From: a bacterium
GTDB taxonomy: Bacteria; Bacteroidota; Bacteroidia; Cytophagales; Cyclobacteriaceae
Length of the DNA: 64,000 bases
Assembly: GCA_024743255.1 (NCBI GenBank)
Contig: JANSWY010000016.1
Location: forward strand, 1 to 64,000
Reading direction: 5' to 3'
The position numbers were made by a program, and so were the translations under genes. This document shows, in pieces, positions 1-8,904 of the stretch. The notes beneath the pieces are model-generated. The model ran no database searches, was not told where the DNA came from, and saw only the letters and a list, made by a program, of their open reading frames with translations. Position 1 is the stretch's first letter; each line of letters opens with the position of its first letter.

Positions 1-374
1 TGGTCATTGTAGGGGTCAATGTAAATGGCAAAAACATCATTTCTTCCAAAACCAAAGTCCCTTCTTAAAGATTCTATTAAGTACTCACCTTTCTTAGATG
101 TATAACAGATTGCTCCAACGTAAAGAAACTTATCGTCGTAGCTCAACTTTACAATTGTCTGCTCGTCCGCTAATCTGTCATCAACAGGAAATGTCTGGTA
201 GAATCCCTCTGCCGCATGAGCGTTTGCCCAGGTTGCCTCATCTAATACTCCATCGATATTAACGACATCAGCTGCTCTCTCAATTCTCAGAACAGTAGTT
301 TGAGTGGGGTTTTGTGCGAGTAACAACACAAATGATTCCATCATTAATATGATGAAAAGGACTGATTTTTTCAC
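1..374 (-). CDS. Secreted protein with CBM9-like N-terminal domain (DUF5916-type), partial
   Basis: The 3' part of this gene lies beyond the left edge. I place the start at the GTG at 372-374 because it gives a normal signal peptide: VKKSVLFIILMM, a hydrophobic run and a cut near LLAQ. An internal ATG at 342-344 would lose the Lys pair. The mature part begins with a basic strand and then NIDGVLDEATW, the opening motif of the carbohydrate-binding family 9-like domain, followed by the typical YVGAICY and RRDFGFGRNDVFAIYIDPY segments. In Bacteroidota this domain sits at the N-terminus of long secreted DUF5916 proteins with a beta-barrel-like C-terminal half. The domain is seen; the full-length family is inferred because only about 124 residues are visible. 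Confidence 0.75.
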   Translation of the reverse strand, partial: MKKSVLFIILMMESFVLLLAQNPTQTTVLRIERAADVVNIDGVLDEATWANAHAAEGFYQTFPVDDRLADEQTIVKLSYDDKFLYVGAICYTSKKGEYLIESLRRDFGFGRNDVFAIYIDPYND

Positions 375-407
375 TAAAAAGTAATGTTGTTTACGTATTC
401 TCGTTTC

Positions 408-839
408 TTAATCTTCTTCTTGATCCTCCTGAGAACCCAATGGAATAACATGTTGTTCGGCCACTGATCTCAAAAATTTAATATTGGTTACAATATCAGG
501 ATCACTATAGATATAAGCTGATAAATCTGCAATCACACCAGGCTTGAATCCTAACTTTATAGCTATCTTTTCACAAAACGCAATTTCCGACTGATGCACC
601 TTTCCATCTACCTTCATTAACTGAATGGTGTTGAATAGGTAATTAAACTTCTCATCACTAGGAAGGTTTCTGAGATTTGGCACTGGCTTAGGATGATCAA
701 TTATGTTCTCAACCTCTTCAGGAGTAAGTCCACCTCTTTTACCAATAACATGAATCATTCTACTTTCCTGCTCAGCAACAAAGTGATCTGCTTTGGATAA
801 ATGTACAAGTAGGCTCAATTGATCTTCTAATGGTAGCAT
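408..839 (-). CDS. TerB-like small helical protein
   Basis: A 143-residue cytoplasmic protein without signal peptide or membrane segment. The pattern of acidic helices (LVHLSKADHFVAEQE, then LMKVDGKVHQSEIAFCEKIA about 75 residues in) fits the TerB/tellurite-resistance fold, in which two helical repeats each carry a D-G-x-h-x-x-x-E motif. Here the second repeat (VDGKVHQSE) is clear and the first (KADHFVAEQE) is degenerate. The C-terminus is very acidic (QEDQEED). TerB-like proteins in Bacteroidota are usually of unknown role. The gene ends 33 bp before the start of the secreted-protein gene on the same strand, so the two may be co-transcribed. Confidence 0.6.
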   Translation of the reverse strand: MLPLEDQLSLLVHLSKADHFVAEQESRMIHVIGKRGGLTPEEVENIIDHPKPVPNLRNLPSDEKFNYLFNTIQLMKVDGKVHQSEIAFCEKIAIKLGFKPGVIADLSAYIYSDPDIVTNIKFLRSVAEQHVIPLGSQEDQEED

Positions 840-1003
840 TTCTTATCTGCTTTAATCTTGCGGTAAAACTAACCAAGTTCCATTTACCCGAGAATACTTT
901 TTGATTAGTGGGAATAAATAAGGTCAAACATGGTCATTTCTTTGACTAATGTAATTCTTATTACAGGAATCACAAACTTTTACTAAAAATTCATCAACAA
1001 TCA

Positions 1004-1034
1004 TTTGCAATTACTATTTCTTGAATTACTTTAG
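1004..1034 (+). promoter_or_regulatory. Putative trp promoter (TTTG-N19-TACTTTAG)
   Basis: TTTG at 1004-1007 and TACTTTAG at 1027-1034 are separated by 19 bp. The Bacteroidota primary-sigma consensus is TTTG, about 19-21 bp, then TAnnTTTG; one base deviates. The predicted start of transcription would fall at or just before the leader ATG at 1040, so the leader mRNA may have almost no 5' UTR. That tight fit lowers confidence. Confidence 0.4.
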
Positions 1035-1039
1035 TGCCG

Positions 1040-1096
1040 ATGAAAATTAGAAACGCATATTGTACTGCATGGTGGTGGTCTGGAATACTCTCCTAG
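1040..1096 (+). CDS. trpL: trp operon leader peptide
   Basis: An 18-codon ORF, MKIRNAYCTAWWWSGILS, ending in TAG at 1094-1096. Three consecutive TGG codons at 1070-1078 lie 16 bp before its stop, and the trp operon starts 88 bp downstream. Three Trp residues in 18 is far above background. The attenuator elements are in the right places: an antiterminator arm at 1099-1105 just after the stop, its partner at 1143-1149, and a Rho-independent terminator at 1139-1162. Known leader-peptide logic applies: at low Trp-tRNA a ribosome stalls on the TGG run and leaves 1099-1105 free; at high Trp it reaches the stop and covers that arm. The peptide is regulatory, with no function of its own expected. Confidence 0.88.
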   Translation: MKIRNAYCTAWWWSGILS

Positions 1097-1098
1097 AC

Positions 1099-1162
1099 TA
1101 GCAGCACTATTGTACAATTACGAAATAGATAATATTAACCCCGCTGCTAAGCGGGGTTTTTT
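1099..1162 (+). terminator. trp attenuator: antiterminator and Rho-independent terminator
   Basis: Terminator stem CCCCGCT (1139-1145) pairs with AGCGGGG (1150-1156) across the loop GCTA, followed by six T at 1157-1162. The alternative stem pairs TAGCAGC (1099-1105) with GCTGCTA (1143-1149), seven perfect pairs using half of the terminator 5' arm plus its loop, so the two folds exclude each other. A weaker stem, TGGTCT (1076-1081) with AGACTA (1095-1100), could form across the Trp codons and compete with the antiterminator. All pairings were read from the sequence; the switch itself is inferred. Confidence 0.88.
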
Positions 1163-1183
1163 GTTTTATAGCACTTTATAAAA

Positions 1184-2599
1184 ATGTTTGATAAGAAATA
1201 TCATCTCAAAGGAACAAGCCGCAAAATACTGGCAGATACCGTAACTCCGGTATCAATTTATCTGAAGCTAAGGGACCATTTTGCTAATTCATTTCTACTG
1301 GAATCATCTGATTATCATGGAAATGAGAATAGCTACTCTTATATCTGTTGCGATCCAATATCAACCTTCAGCTTATCAGGAAACAAGTTAGCTATATCGT
1401 TTCCAGATGCTGCTGAAGTAAGTATGGAAATCAATGAAGAGAATGAGCTGGTACCGATTTTATATCAATATGCACAGTCTTTTGTAGCTGATGATGGCAA
1501 GCATAACTTCATTAAAAATGGCCTTTTTGGCTACATGTCATATGATGCTGTGCAGCAGTATGAGGACATTAAGTTTGATGGAAGTAAGAAGGAGAGTTTT
1601 ACAATTCCGGAAGTTCATTACAGCGTTTTCAGATACGTAATCGTTTTGGATCACTTCAAGAATGAGCTATACATATTTGAATACACCTTGGACAATGCGG
1701 AAGCAACTGGACTTGATAACATCTTAAATTTAATAGCCAGCAAAAACTTCGCAAGTTTCGAATTCAATACGGTAGGAGAAACAGAATCAAATTTCACTGA
1801 TGAAGAGTTTCTGGAAATTGTAAAAAAAGGTATCCATCACTGCGATATTGGAGATGTGTTCCAGATAGTATTATCACGTCAGTTTTCTATTGGATATAAA
1901 GGAGATGAATTCCAATTATACAGAGCATTAAGGTCCATCAACCCTTCACCATATCTATTCTACTTTGATTACGGAAGCTATAAAATATTTGGTTCTTCAC
2001 CTGAGGCTCAAATCGTGGTAAAAGGTGACACTGCTACTATTTACCCTATTGCAGGAACCTTTAGAAGAACCGGAGATGATGAAGCAGATGCAGAATTGGC
2101 AAAGAAACTGTACGCTGACCCGAAAGAAAATAGCGAGCACATCATGCTTGTAGATCTTGCAAGAAACGATTTAAGCAAAAGCAGTGATCATGTCAATGTT
2201 GAAACCTACAAGGAAATTCAATATTACTCTCACGTAATACACCTTGTTTCTAAGGTGACTGGTAAACTTAAAAAGGATGCTGTACCACTAGAGATGGTAG
2301 CAAGCACATTCCCTGCCGGGACTTTGTCGGGTGCTCCAAAACATAAAGCTATGCAACTCATTGACGAGTATGAAAGTGTAAAAAGGGGCTATTACGGTGG
2401 AGCAATTGGATTTATGGGATTCAATGGAGACTTTAATCATGCAATCATGATCAGGTCTTTCCTAAGTCAGAATAATAAGCTGTTTTTCCAGGCAGGAGCA
2501 GGGGTGGTTTCCAAATCTGATCCTAACAGCGAAGTTCAGGAAGTATATAATAAGTTGGCAGCATTACAGAACGCATTGGAGGAGGCAGAGAAGCTATGA
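1184..2599 (+). CDS. trpE: Anthranilate synthase component I
   Basis: TrpE (471 aa) makes anthranilate from chorismate and ammonia delivered by TrpG. The chorismate-binding half carries the family blocks PIAGTFRRTG, EHIMLVDLARNDLS, FPAGTLSGAPKHKAM and RGYYGGAIGFMGF. The N-terminal feedback site LLES (38-41) followed by ten residues and Ser52 matches the LLES-X10-S Trp-binding element, so feedback inhibition by Trp is probably intact and acts on top of transcription attenuation. It starts 22 bp after the attenuator T-run and overlaps trpG by 4 bp (ATGA), which suggests translational coupling of the two subunits. Length is at the short end of the TrpE range, as usual for a version not fused to TrpG. 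Confidence 0.97.
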   Translation: MFDKKYHLKGTSRKILADTVTPVSIYLKLRDHFANSFLLESSDYHGNENSYSYICCDPISTFSLSGNKLAISFPDAAEVSMEINEENELVPILYQYAQSFVADDGKHNFIKNGLFGYMSYDAVQQYEDIKFDGSKKESFTIPEVHYSVFRYVIVLDHFKNELYIFEYTLDNAEATGLDNILNLIASKNFASFEFNTVGETESNFTDEEFLEIVKKGIHHCDIGDVFQIVLSRQFSIGYKGDEFQLYRALRSINPSPYLFYFDYGSYKIFGSSPEAQIVVKGDTATIYPIAGTFRRTGDDEADAELAKKLYADPKENSEHIMLVDLARNDLSKSSDHVNVETYKEIQYYSHVIHLVSKVTGKLKKDAVPLEMVASTFPAGTLSGAPKHKAMQLIDEYESVKRGYYGGAIGFMGFNGDFNHAIMIRSFLSQNNKLFFQAGAGVVSKSDPNSEVQEVYNKLAALQNALEEAEKL

Positions 2600-3162
2600 A
2601 GATATTAGTGCTAGACAATTACGATTCCTTTACCTACAATCTGGTACATATATTGAGAGAATTGAATATGGACTTGGATATCTACAGGAACGATAAGATT
2701 TCCTTAGATGAAGTTGAAAAATATGACAAGATTCTACTTTCACCAGGACCAGGAGTTCCTGCAGATGCTGGAATCATGCCTGAGCTTTTATTAAGATATG
2801 GGCCAACTAAAAGTATCCTTGGGGTTTGTCTTGGTCATCAGGCAATTGCTGAAGCTTTTGGATCAGAAATATTCAATCTTCCAGAAGTGTATCATGGCAT
2901 TGCAACTAAAGCCATTCAGACATCTAAAACAGAGTCACTATTCGAAGGTCTTCCGGAATCATTTAGCGTTTGTAGATACCACAGCTGGTCTGTTGATCCA
3001 AATACAATATCTGATGATTTAGTTGTGACAGCAGTAGACGAGAAAGACAATGTAATGGCTATTTCACACAAGACTTACAATGTGAAAGGAGTACAATTCC
3101 ACCCCGAATCTATCCTTACGGAACATGGAAAAGAAATCATTCAAAACTGGATTAATAATTAG
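2596..3162 (+). CDS. trpG: Anthranilate synthase component II, glutamine amidotransferase
   Basis: A 188-residue class I glutamine amidotransferase that supplies ammonia to TrpE. The nucleophile is Cys78 in LGVCLGHQ, the oxyanion region is LSPGPGVP near 48-55, and the His-Glu pair of the triad sits in VQFHPES near the C-terminus. It is a stand-alone glutaminase without fusion to TrpD, as seen in enteric bacteria. Its start overlaps the trpE stop by 4 bp, and it ends 2 bp before trpD. PabA could in principle share this subunit, but position within a full trp operon settles the main role. Confidence 0.97.
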   Translation: MKILVLDNYDSFTYNLVHILRELNMDLDIYRNDKISLDEVEKYDKILLSPGPGVPADAGIMPELLLRYGPTKSILGVCLGHQAIAEAFGSEIFNLPEVYHGIATKAIQTSKTESLFEGLPESFSVCRYHSWSVDPNTISDDLVVTAVDEKDNVMAISHKTYNVKGVQFHPESILTEHGKEIIQNWINN

Positions 3163-3164
3163 TT

Positions 3165-4178
3165 ATGAAGGCAGTATTAAATAAGCTAATAGAGCACAAA
3201 TCTCTGGAAAGAGATGAGGCTAAAAATATCCTTAAGAATCTTGCTCAGGGAGAGTACAATCAAAGTCAGGTCGCTGCTTTTTTAACGGTTTATCTGATGA
3301 GAAGCATTACAGTGGAAGAACTGGAAGGCTTCAGAGATGCTATGCTGGAGCTTTGTATTCCACTTGAAATTGCTGACTACAATGCTATAGATCTTTGTGG
3401 AACCGGTGGTGATGGTAAGGACACATTTAATATCTCTACTCTTTCTTCATTCATAGTTGCTGGAGCTGGACAAAACGTTGCGAAACATGGGAATAATGGT
3501 GTTTCTTCGGTTTGTGGATCATCAAACTTACTGGCGTACTTTGGATATGAATTTACCAATGACAAAGACGCATTAATTAAAAGTCTTGATGAGTCGGGAA
3601 TATGCTTTTTGCATGCCCCACTATTTCATCCGGCAATGAAAAACGTGGGACCAATCAGAAAAGAATTAGGCGTAAAAACATTCTTTAATATGCTCGGACC
3701 AATGGTGAACCCTTCATTCCCAAAGAACCAATTAGTAGGAGTATTTAGCCTGGAGTTAGCAAGGTTATATGGATACCTCTATCAGAAAACTGATAAGAAC
3801 TTTGTGATTCTACACTCTTTGGATGGTTACGATGAAGTTTCACTTACGGGTGGATTCAAAATGATTGCCAACAATAGTGAGCAAATTCTATATCCTGGGG
3901 ATATCGGTTTAAGTACAGTGAAAGCTGAAGAGTTATCTGGTGGTACTACAATTGAGGATTCTGCAAAAATATTTGTTAATGTGCTATCTGGAAACGGTAC
4001 AGAGGCTCAGAAAAATGCTGTTCTCGCTAATGCCGGATTAGCTATCTACTGCGGAAAACAATTAGATTCAATTGAAGAAGGAATTGCCCAAGCAAGAGAG
4101 TCTTTGGAGTCTGGAAAGGCTTTTGAGAAATTCAAAAAATTAGTAAACAACGAACAAAAAATATTTAGCCTGAATTGA
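3165..4178 (+). CDS. trpD: Anthranilate phosphoribosyltransferase
   Basis: TrpD (337 aa) transfers phosphoribose from PRPP to anthranilate. The PRPP-binding loop GTGGD lies at 79-83, with the following DTFNIST and the KHGN block at 107-110 that binds the substrates. A second anthranilate-site segment, PLFHPAMKNVGPIRKELGVKT, is seen near the middle. Length matches the family. The gene starts 2 bp after trpG and ends 6 bp before trpC. Confidence 0.96.
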   Translation: MKAVLNKLIEHKSLERDEAKNILKNLAQGEYNQSQVAAFLTVYLMRSITVEELEGFRDAMLELCIPLEIADYNAIDLCGTGGDGKDTFNISTLSSFIVAGAGQNVAKHGNNGVSSVCGSSNLLAYFGYEFTNDKDALIKSLDESGICFLHAPLFHPAMKNVGPIRKELGVKTFFNMLGPMVNPSFPKNQLVGVFSLELARLYGYLYQKTDKNFVILHSLDGYDEVSLTGGFKMIANNSEQILYPGDIGLSTVKAEELSGGTTIEDSAKIFVNVLSGNGTEAQKNAVLANAGLAIYCGKQLDSIEEGIAQARESLESGKAFEKFKKLVNNEQKIFSLN

Positions 4179-4184
4179 TATAAT

Positions 4185-4997
4185 ATGAACATCCTAGACG
4201 AAATTATTGCTCATAAGAAAAAAGAAGTAGAAGAGAAGCGTTCTTTATACCCATCCAAGCTTCTGGAGCAAAGCATATACTTTGAAGGAGATACTGTCTC
4301 AATGAAAGGTTACATTCAAAGAGCTGACAAGTCCGGAATAATTGCGGAATTCAAAAGGCAGTCACCATCAAAAGGAGTAATTAATCCAAATGCAACAGTT
4401 GAGCAGGTATCAATAGGTTATATGCAAGCAGGGGCATCTGGTTTATCTGTACTCACTGATAAGAAATATTTTGGAGGTAAAAATCAAGACCTTACTACTG
4501 CAAGGGAATACAATTTCTGTCCAATTCTTAGAAAGGATTTTGTGGTAGATGAATATCAAATTATCGAGGCTAAATCAATTGGTGCAGATACAATTTTGTT
4601 GATTGCAGCTGCGCTAACCAGTGACGAGTTGAAGTCATTAGGAGCTTTTGCCAAATCATTTGGGTTAGAAGTCCTAATGGAAGTACACAATGAAGAAGAG
4701 CTGAACAAATGTCTGAATGAGAATATTGACTTGCTTGGAGTTAACAATAGAAATCTAAAAACTTTTGAGACCTCAATACAGGTGTCAAAAGACATTGCAG
4801 ATAAGATTCCTAGCGATTTTGTGAAGGTTAGTGAAAGCGGAATTAGTGATCCAAATACTATTAATGATCTTAAATCCTATGGTTATGAAGGCTTTTTAAT
4901 AGGAGAGAACTTCATGAGAAATGGTAGACCAGCAAGGGCTGCAAAAGATTTTATTGACAGACTAAAAGTTTTAGAAGGAAGCGGTGTTGACGCCTAA
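4185..4997 (+). CDS. trpC: Indole-3-glycerol phosphate synthase
   Basis: TrpC (270 aa) closes the indole ring on CdRP. It is a TIM barrel with the motifs IIAEFKRQSPSKG (catalytic Lys region), LRKDFVVDEYQI, LMEVHNEEEL, LLGVNNRNLKTFE and SESGI in order. It is a single-domain enzyme, not the TrpC-TrpF fusion of enteric bacteria; TrpF is the next gene. The last 14 bases overlap the annotated start of trpF. Confidence 0.96.
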   Translation: MNILDEIIAHKKKEVEEKRSLYPSKLLEQSIYFEGDTVSMKGYIQRADKSGIIAEFKRQSPSKGVINPNATVEQVSIGYMQAGASGLSVLTDKKYFGGKNQDLTTAREYNFCPILRKDFVVDEYQIIEAKSIGADTILLIAAALTSDELKSLGAFAKSFGLEVLMEVHNEEELNKCLNENIDLLGVNNRNLKTFETSIQVSKDIADKIPSDFVKVSESGISDPNTINDLKSYGYEGFLIGENFMRNGRPARAAKDFIDRLKVLEGSGVDA

Positions 4998-5652
4998 AGA
5001 AAGACATATCAAACTCAAGGTCTGTGGCATGAGAGAACCTGAAAACATACAGGAATTGGAGACTCTAAGACCAGATTTCATCGGATTTATTTTCTATGAA
5101 AAGTCCCCAAGATATGTGGCTGTTGCTGACAATCAGGGAGTTATTTCTGGATTAGATTCTTCCATTATAAAAGTAGGAGTTTTCGTAAAAGAGCCAATTG
5201 AATCACTCATGTCTTTAGTATCCGAGTTTGATCTTGATTTTGTTCAGCTACATGGAGGAGAAGATCTGGATTATTGCACAGAAGTTAAAAAAGCTGGAAT
5301 CAAAATTATAAAAGTCTTTTCAGTGAAGGACCAATTACCGCTTGAGCAAATTCACGAGTTTGAAGAAGTTGTGGAATACTTCCTTTTCGATACCAAGACA
5401 CCAGAGTACGGAGGCTCAGGTCGTCACTTCGATTGGAGTATTTTGAAAGATTATAATTCTGATAAGCCGTTTCTTCTCAGTGGAGGGATCAAGAATGAGG
5501 ATTTAGATGAGATTATGAAATTAGATATTCCTCAACTATTCGCCCTGGATGTCAACAGTAAGTACGAATCTGCTCCGGGAGTTAAAAACATAGAATTAAT
5601 AAAAGAACTTGATAAAGCATTACAAATAAATGAAGACATTAGAGAAGTATAA
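4984..5652 (+). CDS. trpF: Phosphoribosylanthranilate isomerase
   Basis: TrpF (222 aa) does the Amadori rearrangement of PRA to CdRP. The catalytic Cys is in KLKVCGM near residues 11-17, and [13 protein letters not shown] and LLSGGI form the catalytic Asp and phosphate-binding parts. There is no ATG before the KLKVCGM strand, so the start must be the GTG at 4984 or the TTG at 4987; both overlap the trpC end and fit translational coupling. The 3' end overlaps trpB by 23 bp. Confidence 0.94.
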   Translation: MLTPKERHIKLKVCGMREPENIQELETLRPDFIGFIFYEKSPRYVAVADNQGVISGLDSSIIKVGVFVKEPIESLMSLVSEFDLDFVQLHGGEDLDYCTEVKKAGIKIIKVFSVKDQLPLEQIHEFEEVVEYFLFDTKTPEYGGSGRHFDWSILKDYNSDKPFLLSGGIKNEDLDEIMKLDIPQLFALDVNSKYESAPGVKNIELIKELDKALQINEDIREV

Positions 5653-6823
5653 GGTAGATGAACATGGCTATTACGGCAAGTTTGGTGGCGCATACATTCC
5701 GGAGATGCTTTACCCAAATGTTGAAGAGCTTCGTGAAAATTATCTTAAGATCATTGAAAGTCCAGACTTCTTGGATCAGTTTCATTCTTTGCTAAAGGAT
5801 TACGTTGGAAGACCTACTCCATTGTATTTTGCAGAAAGGCTATCTGAGAAATACGGTGCTAAGATTTTCTTGAAGAGGGAGGACTTATGCCACACTGGCG
5901 CTCATAAAGTAAACAATACCATTGGTCAGATTATCCTGGCCAAAAAACTCAACAAGAAAAGAATCATTGCTGAAACAGGGGCGGGTCAACATGGAGTTGC
6001 AACTGCTACTGTTTGTGCATTGATGGGACTGCCTTGCACAGTTTATATGGGTGAAATCGACATGGAGCGTCAGAAACCTAATGTGGAGCGAATGCGAATA
6101 TTAGGGACTGAGGTCAAAGCTGCTAAAAGTGGTAGTAAAACATTAAAAGATGCTACCAATGAGGCTATGAGACATTGGATCAATAATCCGGTAGATACTC
6201 ATTATATCATTGGATCTGTAGTGGGACCACATCCATTTCCGGATATGATTGCAAGGTTTCAATCCGTAATAAGCGAAGAAATCAAGTGGCAACTCAAAGA
6301 GCATACAGGAAAAGAAAATCCTAATTATGTAATGGCGTGTGTAGGAGGAGGTAGTAACGCTGCTGGCGCATTTTACCATTATTTAGACAATGAGGATGTT
6401 CATTTAGTAGCAGTAGAAGCTGCTGGTTTAGGAAATGATACTGGTAAATCTGCAGCAACTACTCAACTAGGAAAAGAAGGTGTGCTACACGGTAGTAAAA
6501 CAATCCTGATGCAAACTCCAGATGGACAGGTCGTTGAGCCTTATTCGATTTCTGCGGGATTAGATTATCCAGGAATTGGGCCTATCCATGCTCATTTATT
6601 TGATTCAGGTAGAGGGACATTTCATAGCGTAACAGATGAAGAAGCTATGACTGCTGGAATTGAACTAAGTAGACTTGAAGGGATTATCCCAGCTATAGAA
6701 AGTGCTCATGCATTTGCAGCTCTTTCGAAGATGTCACTGAAACCAAACGATACCGTTGTGATCAATCTTTCTGGTAGAGGTGACAAAGATCTAGAAACTT
6801 ACATTAAATGGGGAAAATATTAA
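5630..6823 (+). CDS. trpB: Tryptophan synthase beta chain
   Basis: TrpB (397 aa) condenses indole with serine using PLP. The PLP Lys is K93 in [10 protein letters not shown], and the phosphate cradle is GGGSNAAG. The C-terminal [10 protein letters not shown] block, which contacts the pyridine ring, is present. The N-terminal [11 protein letters not shown] is characteristic of the TrpB1 type that pairs with TrpA rather than the stand-alone TrpB2. The start overlaps the end of trpF by 23 bp; TrpA follows after 3 bp. Confidence 0.97.
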   Translation: MKTLEKYKVDEHGYYGKFGGAYIPEMLYPNVEELRENYLKIIESPDFLDQFHSLLKDYVGRPTPLYFAERLSEKYGAKIFLKREDLCHTGAHKVNNTIGQIILAKKLNKKRIIAETGAGQHGVATATVCALMGLPCTVYMGEIDMERQKPNVERMRILGTEVKAAKSGSKTLKDATNEAMRHWINNPVDTHYIIGSVVGPHPFPDMIARFQSVISEEIKWQLKEHTGKENPNYVMACVGGGSNAAGAFYHYLDNEDVHLVAVEAAGLGNDTGKSAATTQLGKEGVLHGSKTILMQTPDGQVVEPYSISAGLDYPGIGPIHAHLFDSGRGTFHSVTDEEAMTAGIELSRLEGIIPAIESAHAFAALSKMSLKPNDTVVINLSGRGDKDLETYIKWGKY

Positions 6824-6826
6824 GTC

Positions 6827-7627
6827 ATGACAATCACTATGCAAACAAATAGAATTGATCAGGCATTTAGCGATAATTCGCGTGAATTACTGAATGTATA
6901 CTTTACAGCAGGTTATCCGAATATTGACGATACCGCAAGTATATTAGAATATTTATCATCTGCAGGAGCAGATATAATAGAGATAGGAATGCCATTTTCT
7001 GACCCTGTTGCGGATGGTCCAACAATCCAGGAAAGCAATATGCAGGCTTTGGATAATGGGATGACTATATCGTTGTTATTCAAGCAGTTAGAAGGGATTA
7101 GAAACAAAGTGGATGTGCCAATCGTATTAATGGGATATGTAAACCCTGTAGTGCAATACGGCATTGAGGCGTTTTGTGAGAAGTGCCAGGAAGTAGGTGT
7201 TGATGGACTGATTTTGCCAGACCTCCCAATGCACGACTACTTGAAAAACTTCAAACAAATCTTTGATTCTTATGGTTTATACAATATATTTTTAATAACA
7301 CCACAAACATCTGAAGCCAGAATCAAGGAAATTGATGACAATAGTGCTGGTTTCATTTACATGGTATCATCTGCTAGCATAACCGGAGCTAAAAAAGGAA
7401 TCAGCGAAGATCAGGAGCGATATTTCAATCGTGTTAACGCATTGGGATTACGCAATCCACGAATGATCGGATTTGGAATAAGTAACCGAGCAACATTTTT
7501 AAAGGCCTGTGAATACGCCAATGGAGCAATCATTGGAAGTGCGTTTATTAATTTGTTAAAAGACTCCAATGATTTGAAAGGTGACATCACCAGGTTCATT
7601 CAGGACATTAAAGGAATAAACAATTAA
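6827..7627 (+). CDS. trpA: Tryptophan synthase alpha chain
   Basis: TrpA (266 aa) splits indole-3-glycerol phosphate and passes indole to TrpB. The acid-base Glu sits in IIEIGMPFSDPVADGP, the family signature, together with the catalytic Asp of the following strand region (GLILPDLP). The phosphate loop GFGIS and GAIIGSAF are seen towards the end. The start could also be the second Met four codons in; the first is kept because it gives 3 bp spacing from trpB. Last of the seven trp genes, 21 bp before the DAHP synthase. Confidence 0.96.
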   Translation: MTITMQTNRIDQAFSDNSRELLNVYFTAGYPNIDDTASILEYLSSAGADIIEIGMPFSDPVADGPTIQESNMQALDNGMTISLLFKQLEGIRNKVDVPIVLMGYVNPVVQYGIEAFCEKCQEVGVDGLILPDLPMHDYLKNFKQIFDSYGLYNIFLITPQTSEARIKEIDDNSAGFIYMVSSASITGAKKGISEDQERYFNRVNALGLRNPRMIGFGISNRATFLKACEYANGAIIGSAFINLLKDSNDLKGDITRFIQDIKGINN

Positions 7628-7648
7628 TAAACTAATACGCGCGCAATT

Positions 7649-8659
7649 ATGATTATACAATTAAACCCAGGTATTTCCGCTACCGAACGATCGGAAATAA
7701 TCGATGTAGTACACTCATTTAAGTACAAAACAAAAGAAGTTAATACCCAAAAAGGCGAGTATGTCATTGGAATCGGTAAAACCGATTTTGATATCCGCCA
7801 AATTGGGACATTGGATGGTATAAAAGACATCCATATCGTTTCAGATGATTTTAAGCTGGTATCCAGAAAATGGAAAGTTCAGGAAACTGAAATTGATTTA
7901 GGAGATGGTGTCAAAATTGGAAATGGTCACTTCCAGACTATGGCTGGTCCTTGCTCAATAGAAGGAGAAGAAAACATCAATGAAACAATTCAGCACCTTA
8001 AGGAAAATGGTCTCAAAATAATGAGAGGTGGTGTATTCAAACCTAGAAGTTCTCCTTATTCATTCAGAGGAATGGGACTGGATGGTTTGAAAATGTGGTA
8101 CAAGGCTGCAAAAGAGGCTGGAATCAAAATCGTTACTGAGGTGATGCAGGTTTCTCAGATAGAGGAAATGTATGATTATGTGGATATCTACCAGGTCGGG
8201 GCTAGAAATACACAGAACTTTAACCTTCTTGATGAGCTTGGTAAAGTAGACAAACCAGTAATGATAAAAAGGGGAATCTCCGGAACAATTGACGAGCTTC
8301 TGCAAAGTGCAGAATATGTATTCTCAGGAGGAAACGAAAGACTGCTGCTTTGTGAAAGAGGAATTAGAACCTTCGAGAAAGCCAGCAGAAATACTTTTGA
8401 TATCAATGCGATTCCAATTTTAAAAGAGAAATCACATTTGCCAGTAGTTGCAGATCCTTCTCATGGAATTGGGTTGCGAGATCATGTTGAACCTGTAGCA
8501 CTAGCTTCTGTTGTAGCAGGTGCAGACGCTGTGATTTTTGAAACACACTGTACACCGGAATTAGCATTTTCAGATGGACAACAAACTTTGGATTTTAGAG
8601 AATCTGCACGTCTCATCAAAAAGATGGATGAACTGATACAATGGAGAAATAAAATCTAG
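7649..8659 (+). CDS. aroF: 3-deoxy-7-phosphoheptulonate (DAHP) synthase, type I-beta with N-terminal regulatory domain
   Basis: This 336-residue enzyme catalyses the first step of the shikimate pathway, joining PEP and erythrose 4-phosphate. Residues 1-70 form a ferredoxin-like regulatory domain (GEYVIGIGKTDFD, IKDIHIVSDDFKLVSR) like that of Thermotoga-type DAHP synthases, in which the domain senses aromatic amino acids. The barrel carries MAGPCSIE with metal-ligand Cys102, MRGGVFKPRSSPYSFRGMG for PEP, KRGISGT, and DPSHGIG. Placement directly after trpA means the attenuator also controls aromatic entry flux. Which amino acid inhibits the enzyme cannot be told from the sequence. Confidence 0.93.
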   Translation: MIIQLNPGISATERSEIIDVVHSFKYKTKEVNTQKGEYVIGIGKTDFDIRQIGTLDGIKDIHIVSDDFKLVSRKWKVQETEIDLGDGVKIGNGHFQTMAGPCSIEGEENINETIQHLKENGLKIMRGGVFKPRSSPYSFRGMGLDGLKMWYKAAKEAGIKIVTEVMQVSQIEEMYDYVDIYQVGARNTQNFNLLDELGKVDKPVMIKRGISGTIDELLQSAEYVFSGGNERLLLCERGIRTFEKASRNTFDINAIPILKEKSHLPVVADPSHGIGLRDHVEPVALASVVAGADAVIFETHCTPELAFSDGQQTLDFRESARLIKKMDELIQWRNKI

Positions 8660-8673
8660 GGATTGGATAAAAA

Positions 8674-8707
8674 AAGAATATCCATAGCTGATCAATTAGA
8701 TATTCTT
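8674..8707 (+). terminator. Inverted repeat after the trp-aroF operon
   Basis: AAGAATATC (8674-8682) and GATATTCTT (8699-8707) form nine perfect pairs around a 16-nt loop, starting 15 bp after the aroF stop. No T-run follows, so this is at best a weak terminator or an mRNA 3'-end stabiliser. Confidence 0.4.
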
Positions 8708-8844
8708 GTGAAGTAATGTTATTCAATATAACGAAATTTTCTATCATTATTTCTATTATCTAAAAATAAAATTCCGTTATTATATCATTATCCAAATTAA
8801 GCCAGTATTAATTGTGTATTGAAATAACGGGGACAACTATTAAA

Positions 8845-8877
8845 TTTTGGATTTGTTGGAACCCTAAACTATCTTCG
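8845..8877 (+). promoter_or_regulatory. Putative promoter of the phhA-his operon
   Basis: TTTTG at 8845-8849, a 20-bp spacer and TATCTTCG at 8870-8877 match the Bacteroidota TTTG/TAnnTTTG promoter with one deviation. The expected transcription start, near 8883-8884, leaves about 20 nt before the leader peptide ATG at 8905. Upstream lies the inverted repeat CCGTTATT (8774-8781) / AATAACGG (8823-8830), which could be an operator. Confidence 0.5.
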
Positions 8878-8904
8878 CAACGTATTATTGATCTGAAAGA
8901 GACA

